This document shows positions 51,293 to 55,364 of a stretch of DNA of 55,364 bases, in pieces; position 1 is the stretch's first letter; each line of letters begins with the position of its first letter. The position numbers were made by a program, and so were the translations under genes. Below the pieces are notes generated by a model. That model was not told the origin of the DNA. It did not search any database and saw nothing but the letters and a program-made list of their open reading frames with translations. This DNA is from JADHMP01 sp964386915. GTDB taxonomy: Bacteria > Bacteroidota > Bacteroidia > Flavobacteriales > Flavobacteriaceae. Location of the stretch: positions 1-55,364 of the forward strand of contig CAYLUQ010000016.1 of assembly GCA_964386915.1 (NCBI GenBank), written 5' to 3'.

Positions 51293-52105
51293 ATGAGAAC
51301 AATAACCTCCTTTTTAATAGTGCTTCTTTTTGCTTTTTGTGATTCCACTATAGCCCCCAAAAAAAACGAAACCCAATTGACAAGCGAACCCTTTGATGAT
51401 AATTTTGATACCCTAGTTTGGGAAGATGATTTTAATGATGAAACCCTTAATGAAACCTTTTGGAACTTTGAGTTAGGAGACGGTTGTCCCGACTTGTGTG
51501 GCTGGGGGAATAATGAATTGCAACTTTATACCAACAGCAATCATCGCCTTGAAGATGGCATGCTTATCATTGGGGTGCAATCCGAAGAACAGGGCTATTC
51601 CTCAACCCGAATCACCACTAAAGACAAGAAGGAATTTCAATATGGAAAAATTGAAGCGCGTCTTAAAGTGCCTGTTGGAGCCGGATTATGGCCCGCTTTT
51701 TGGGCTTTGGGAAATGATATAGACACCAAGGGTTGGCCGCTTTGTGGAGAAATTGATATTATGGAATATGTAGGCCGCCGACCCGGAGAAGTGTTCAATA
51801 CCTTGCATACTCAAAGCAGTTTTGGCAATTCGGTTAACACCAAAGTGACAACCTACCCAAATATTGAAGATGATTTTCACGTTTTTGGATTCAAGTGGAC
51901 TCCAGCTAGCATTACTTTTTTATTGGATGATGAGCCCGTGTATACCTATGCACCAGCAGTAAAGAATGAAGAGACATGGCCTTTTAACAAACCCTTTTAT
52001 CTTTTGTTGAATGTGGCTGTGGGTGGAAACTTTGGTGGGCCTGTGGGAGCCGATACTACTTTTCCACAGGAATATAGGATTGATTATGTTCGGGTATATC
52101 AATAA
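51293..52105 (+). CDS. GH16 family endo-beta-glucanase (laminarinase-type)
   Basis: The 270-residue exported enzyme has the catalytic motif G-E-I-D-I-M-E-Y with nucleophile Glu153, Asp155 and acid/base Glu158, and the beta-jelly-roll frame L-V-W-E-D-D-F-N-D-E, F-W-N-F-E-L-G and Y-G-K-I-E-A-R. Relatives cleave beta-1,3- or mixed-link glucans such as laminarin, an algal storage glucan. The N-terminus is hydrophobic and has Cys16, but the residue before it (Phe) is a poor lipobox, so anchoring is uncertain. Confidence 0.93.
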   Translation: MRTITSFLIVLLFAFCDSTIAPKKNETQLTSEPFDDNFDTLVWEDDFNDETLNETFWNFELGDGCPDLCGWGNNELQLYTNSNHRLEDGMLIIGVQSEEQGYSSTRITTKDKKEFQYGKIEARLKVPVGAGLWPAFWALGNDIDTKGWPLCGEIDIMEYVGRRPGEVFNTLHTQSSFGNSVNTKVTTYPNIEDDFHVFGFKWTPASITFLLDDEPVYTYAPAVKNEETWPFNKPFYLLLNVAVGGNFGGPVGADTTFPQEYRIDYVRVYQ

Positions 52106-52242
52106 ACACCCTCACGCAGTGTTTTTTCAATCATTTCTATAGCAGTGAGCAATTTGATTTTATGCACAGAATCTGCATAATTTTCTGTTTCAACTTTAGT
52201 TTTTAAAAATTCCAATAATTCTTTTGCTGTTATATTTTCCAT
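52099..52242 (-). CDS. Small protein of unknown function (47 aa)
   Basis: A 48-codon frame starts at ATG 52240-52242 and ends at TGA 52099-52101. The product is mostly helical and charged (M-E-N-I-T-A-K-E-L-L-E-F-L-K-T-K-V-E-T-E, then repeated Ile/Leu/Lys/Glu). It begins 7 bp after the pirin gene stop on the same strand and overlaps the convergent GH16 stop by 7 bp, which favours a real cotranscribed gene. No family is recognised. Confidence 0.55.
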   Translation of the reverse strand: MENITAKELLEFLKTKVETENYADSVHKIKLLTAIEMIEKTLREGVY

Positions 52243-52249
52243 AGTCCTA

Positions 52250-52960
52250 TTAAAACATGGGAACTTCTACCATTAAAATTTTACTGTCTTTAGCAGCCAC
52301 TACTTCAAATGAATCCGTTTCTGAAACACCCAAGGCATCTCTTTTGGTCAAATGCTCATTGGCTATAGTAAAATTACCTTCAATTACAAAGGCATATACA
52401 CCGTTGCCCTCTTTGTGAAGCGTATAATTAAGGGCCGTTTCTTGGTCAAATTCACCCAAATGAAACCAAGCGTCTTGATGAATCCACATGCCAGCTTGAT
52501 CAGGAAAAGGTGAAACCACCTGATAGAGGCTGTTGGGTTTTTTTAAACTTTCAATAGACATTTGATCGTATCGCGGACTTACGTTTTCTTTGTTTGGAAA
52601 CACCCAAAGCTGTAAGATGTTAGCTTGTTGGTCTTTGTGGTGGTTGTATTCACTGTGATAAACTCCCGTTCCGGCACTCATCACCTGAATTTCATTGGCG
52701 GTAATAACCCCCACATTGTCCATGCTATCTTTGTGTTCTAGGGCACCCTCTAAGGGAATGGTAATAATTTCCATATTGTCGTGCGGGTGGGTGCCAAAAC
52801 CCATTCCAGGTGCAATAATATCGTCGTTTAATACCCGAAGTGCCCCAAATTGTATGCGTTCAGGATTAAAATAGTTGGCAAAACTAAAAGAATGATTAGC
52901 CTTGAGCCAACCATGATCTGCTTGACCGCGGGTATGCGCGGCGTGAAAGGTCTTTTTCAT
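52250..52960 (-). CDS. Pirin family bicupin protein
   Basis: The 236-residue protein has pirin's signature G-T-H-P-H-D-N-M-E-I-I-T near 56-67 with metal ligands His58 and His60, then His102 and Glu104 in G-V-Y-H-S-E-Y. The N-terminal R-G-Q-A-D-H-G-W-L-K-A-N-H-S-F-S-F-A is highly conserved. YhhW-like pirins bind Fe and some show quercetin 2,3-dioxygenase activity. The cellular role is unproven. Confidence 0.92.
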   Translation of the reverse strand: MKKTFHAAHTRGQADHGWLKANHSFSFANYFNPERIQFGALRVLNDDIIAPGMGFGTHPHDNMEIITIPLEGALEHKDSMDNVGVITANEIQVMSAGTGVYHSEYNHHKDQQANILQLWVFPNKENVSPRYDQMSIESLKKPNSLYQVVSPFPDQAGMWIHQDAWFHLGEFDQETALNYTLHKEGNGVYAFVIEGNFTIANEHLTKRDALGVSETDSFEVVAAKDSKILMVEVPMF

Positions 52961-53037
52961 AGGATTTCTTTTTATATTTCAAAGTTGTATAGACAACATT
53001 TGTATATACAAATATAATGTAAAAATAATATCTTTTT

Positions 53038-53271
53038 TTATTCTTCCTTTTCTTTTTTGAGTTGTTCTAATTTTTTGAGGAGTGCTGTTTTGGTTTTAAT
53101 GTATTTAATGAGGACTTTGATTTTCTCCTCGTTTTCTTTCTTTTCAGCTTCTTTTTCTTTTTCTTCGGCAATGGTAGTTTTGATATTTTTATAGGTACTC
53201 ACCCCAAAAGCTGCCAAAATGAGCCCACAGGCAATAAAAGCGATAATTTCTTCAAATTCGGATAGATACAT
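53038..53271 (-). CDS. Small membrane protein with a coiled-coil tail (77 aa)
   Basis: The start is set at ATG 53271; a GTG/ATG option 33 bp earlier (53304) adds residues that would cross the divergent receptor's start region. The product has one membrane segment (I-I-A-F-I-A-C-G-L-I-L-A-A-F-G-V) followed by a highly charged Lys/Glu coiled coil of about 50 residues. No family is recognised. It is divergent from the TonB-dependent receptor (37 bp apart). Confidence 0.6.
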   Translation of the reverse strand: MYLSEFEEIIAFIACGLILAAFGVSTYKNIKTTIAEEKEKEAEKKENEEKIKVLIKYIKTKTALLKKLEQLKKEKEE

Positions 53272-53308
53272 ATGCTTATCTTGCACCAAATTTAAAAAAC
53301 TCAAGGGG

Positions 53309-55333
53309 ATGCAGCGGAATAGAGCCTTTTTTTTATGTGGAATAGCAAAGAAGCGTTACTTTCTAATTGCTTTTGGCTTTTCCTTCCTCCTTGGGGCGCA
53401 ACAACCCAGTGCGACTACCACCATCACTTTAGCAGATGTTGTTTTAGAAAGCACTAAACTGAACGGCTCAAGAGCCATTCAATCTCAAGCGTTGAGTGTG
53501 GCTGATTTTAGTAATCGGCAAGTGTATCATCAGCAGTTGAGTCTTCAAGAATATTTGCGCAATGTGCCGGGACTTTTCACTTTAAATGCAAACAATTATG
53601 CCCAAGATTTACGACTTTCCATTAGAGGATTTGGTGCCCGAGCTGCTTTTGGCATAAGAGGGGTGAAGTTGGTGGTGGACGGTATTCCAGAAACCACACC
53701 TGACGGACAAGGACAGGTGGATAATTTGCCCTTATCGCTCATAGAACGTATTGAAATTTTAAGAGGCCCAGCCTCGAGTTTGTATGGCAATGCCTCCGGA
53801 GGTGTGCTCTACCTCACCACTATGGATTCCTTGGCAGGGGACCCTGTCCGTTTTGCTTCATTATTTGGCAGTTATGGCATGCAATCTTTTCAAGCACAGC
53901 AATATGTGCATAATGAAAAAACCAAACTACTACTTTTTCAAAGTATTCTCAATATTGAGGGTTACAGAGCCCAGAGTCAACTCAAACAGCGTCAATTCAA
54001 CGCCAAACTGAAACATTTTTTTTCATCAAATTCACAGCTCCTGTGGCAACTCAATTATACGGCCAGTCCTGAGGCAGGAGATGCGGGTGGCCTCACTTTA
54101 AAGGAAGTTGCTGCCAATCGCCGACAAGCCCGCCAAAGCAATGTGGACTATGATACCTATGAAAAAATTAACCAATTTAAAACAGGCCTACAATGGAAAA
54201 AAGAATGGCAGCCTGGGGCCGTTTGGAATAGTTATGGGTTTTATTCTCTTCGCGATTTTTTTGGCAAATTACCCTTTGAAGCAGGAGGAGTTGTTTCTCT
54301 AAGACGAAATTATTATGGTTTGGGAACTTCCTTAAAAAAAGAGCAATCACGGCACCGTTGGCATATGGGTGTGGAGTGGGCCGCACAAGCAGATCAACGA
54401 GATCGCTATGAAAATCTTAAAGGAGTGCAAGGTGAGCAATCTCTTTCACAATTGGAGCAGTTTGGCGGCGGAGCTCTTTTTAGAATGGATGAAATTGCGT
54501 GGGGAAGAAGTTGGATCCGCACGAGTTTACGACTAGACCAACAGCAAATAGGTTTAGATAGAGGGCTTGCCCAACAAAACTTTATATCTCTTAATCCAGG
54601 ATTGGGATTTTACGGGCCCTTAGGCAAGCAAATGGGTTGGTTTGCCAATATTTCCTCTAGTTTTGAAACACCCACCTTAAGTGAGCTTTCTGCCAATCCT
54701 TCTGGTGGAGGGGGTTTTAATGAAACCCTAGAACCGGCCAAAGCCCAAAACTATGAATTGGGCTGGAGACAGACTGCTGCTACTAACCGCTTAGAAGCCG
54801 TATTATTTTATATCCGTTCGTCCAACGAAATTTTACCCTATGAATTAGAGGCTTTTCCCGGGCGTTCTTTCTATAAAAACACAGGGGCTACGCGCCGCTA
54901 TGGTATTGAACTCCAATGGGAATTTGAATGGCAACAATGGGAGGGTGAATTGGCTTTTACACAGGCACGCTATCAGTTTGATTCAGGGGCTTTGAGTGGT
55001 AATGTTTTGCCAGGATTGCCACAGCAACAAGCTCAATTTAGGCTGCAATATAGCACTCCCAACCAGTGGGTGTTTCAATTGGAAGGACAACATGCAGGCC
55101 GATTTTATGCCGATGATAACAATGCTGTTGCCATAGAAAACTATCAGGTTTTGCAAATGCAAGGAGTGAAAAGTTTTGCCTTTGGTGGGGGTACTTTTTC
55201 CCTGTTGGGAGGTGTCAATAATTTGTTGAACACGGCCTATTTTGATAATATTAGACTCAATGCCTTTGGCAAGCGTTTTTATGAACCCGCTCCGGAGCGC
55301 AATGTTTATGTTGGGCTTCGTATTGGGTTGTAG
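53309..55333 (+). CDS. TonB-dependent outer-membrane receptor
   Basis: The start is taken at ATG 53309 (674 aa) because it gives a signal peptide ending L-L-G-A-Q. An upstream in-frame start at 53219 only adds antisense of the divergent gene. The plug domain (about 45-165) shows L-Q-E-Y-L-R-N-V-P-G-L-F, L-S-I-R-G-F-G-A-R, D-G-I-P-E-T-T-P-D-G and I-L-R-G-P-A-S-S-L-Y-G-N-A-S-G-G-V. The remainder is a 22-strand-type barrel. It lacks the N-terminal carboxypeptidase-like domain of SusC-type receptors, so it resembles siderophore or iron-chelate receptors. The C-terminal residue is Leu, not the usual Phe. The frame closes at TAG/TGA before the window ends. Confidence 0.9.
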   Translation: MQRNRAFFLCGIAKKRYFLIAFGFSFLLGAQQPSATTTITLADVVLESTKLNGSRAIQSQALSVADFSNRQVYHQQLSLQEYLRNVPGLFTLNANNYAQDLRLSIRGFGARAAFGIRGVKLVVDGIPETTPDGQGQVDNLPLSLIERIEILRGPASSLYGNASGGVLYLTTMDSLAGDPVRFASLFGSYGMQSFQAQQYVHNEKTKLLLFQSILNIEGYRAQSQLKQRQFNAKLKHFFSSNSQLLWQLNYTASPEAGDAGGLTLKEVAANRRQARQSNVDYDTYEKINQFKTGLQWKKEWQPGAVWNSYGFYSLRDFFGKLPFEAGGVVSLRRNYYGLGTSLKKEQSRHRWHMGVEWAAQADQRDRYENLKGVQGEQSLSQLEQFGGGALFRMDEIAWGRSWIRTSLRLDQQQIGLDRGLAQQNFISLNPGLGFYGPLGKQMGWFANISSSFETPTLSELSANPSGGGGFNETLEPAKAQNYELGWRQTAATNRLEAVLFYIRSSNEILPYELEAFPGRSFYKNTGATRRYGIELQWEFEWQQWEGELAFTQARYQFDSGALSGNVLPGLPQQQAQFRLQYSTPNQWVFQLEGQHAGRFYADDNNAVAIENYQVLQMQGVKSFAFGGGTFSLLGGVNNLLNTAYFDNIRLNAFGKRFYEPAPERNVYVGLRIGL

Positions 55334-55364
55334 ACTTGTTGTGCTACCAATGTAAAAACACCCC

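Noticed and set aside
53219..53308. Upstream start for the TonB-dependent receptor
   Set aside because: The extra 30 residues are antisense of the divergent small gene and spoil the signal peptide.
1..55364. CRISPR arrays, tRNA/rRNA genes, insertion sequences or prophage
   Set aside because: No spaced repeats, cloverleaf-like or rRNA sequence, transposase, integrase or phage structural genes were recognised on either strand.

Overview
The window reads as chromosome of a polysaccharide-degrading Bacteroidota, most likely a marine Flavobacteriaceae relative. The pointers are a moderate-to-low G+C content, secreted proteins whose signal peptides end in A/G-Q, a TonB-dependent receptor, lipoprotein glycosidases, a TAnnTTTG-type -7 box, and the gene families present. 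Genes are densely packed, often with 1-17 bp overlaps. I see no rRNA, tRNA, CRISPR array, prophage or insertion sequence.

Layout. 1-1940: the tail of a Crp/Fnr-type regulator, two small secreted or lipoprotein genes, and an orphan DUF4177 gene. 1937-9863 (minus): an L-rhamnose operon with mutarotase, fused rhamnulose-1-P aldolase/lactaldehyde dehydrogenase, isomerase, FGGY kinase, FMN lactate dehydrogenase and an NCS1-type permease. Together these take L-rhamnose to dihydroxyacetone phosphate plus pyruvate. 9937-28106: a block of secreted carbohydrate-active enzymes (GH106, GH92, GH51, an esterase, GH78, GH3, a sulfatase) plus NagB. Two rhamnosidases would supply the rhamnose operon, and sulfatase-GH3-GH78-esterase form one operon. 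No SusC/SusD pair lies in the window. 28386-31255: a sugar MFS transporter translationally coupled to a GH32 fructanase.

Inside the glycosidase block, 12754-16131 encodes the most striking protein: a 1125-residue, apparently self-sufficient nitric oxide synthase. Its order is an unknown N-terminal domain, a canonical EF-hand pair, an unassigned region, a BFD-like [2Fe-2S] domain, an FAD/NAD(P)H reductase and a C-terminal NOS oxygenase. The reductase-first order is the reverse of animal NOS, and the EF-hands suggest direct calcium control without calmodulin.

31264-34060: a PhyH dioxygenase, an unknown secreted protein, and an orphan TrpB2. 34155-40079 (plus): an eight-gene molybdenum cofactor operon (moeA, modE-like, TSUP permease, moaD, moeB-rhodanese, moaE, moaC-moaB fusion, moaA). 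It meets convergent mocA-like and xdhC-like genes, suggesting a xanthine-dehydrogenase-family enzyme encoded elsewhere. 41794-43864: an enolase-superfamily epimerase/racemase plus DUF1611 pair matching the DgcA/DgcN D-glutamate pathway. 43867-52960: a 2-hydroxyacid dehydrogenase, YkuK-like, ABA4-like, AGCS, SSS and NupC transporters, a GH16 glucanase and a pirin. 53038-55333: a small membrane coiled-coil protein and a TonB-dependent receptor.

All functional calls come from reading translated sequence and remembered family motifs. No database search was run.
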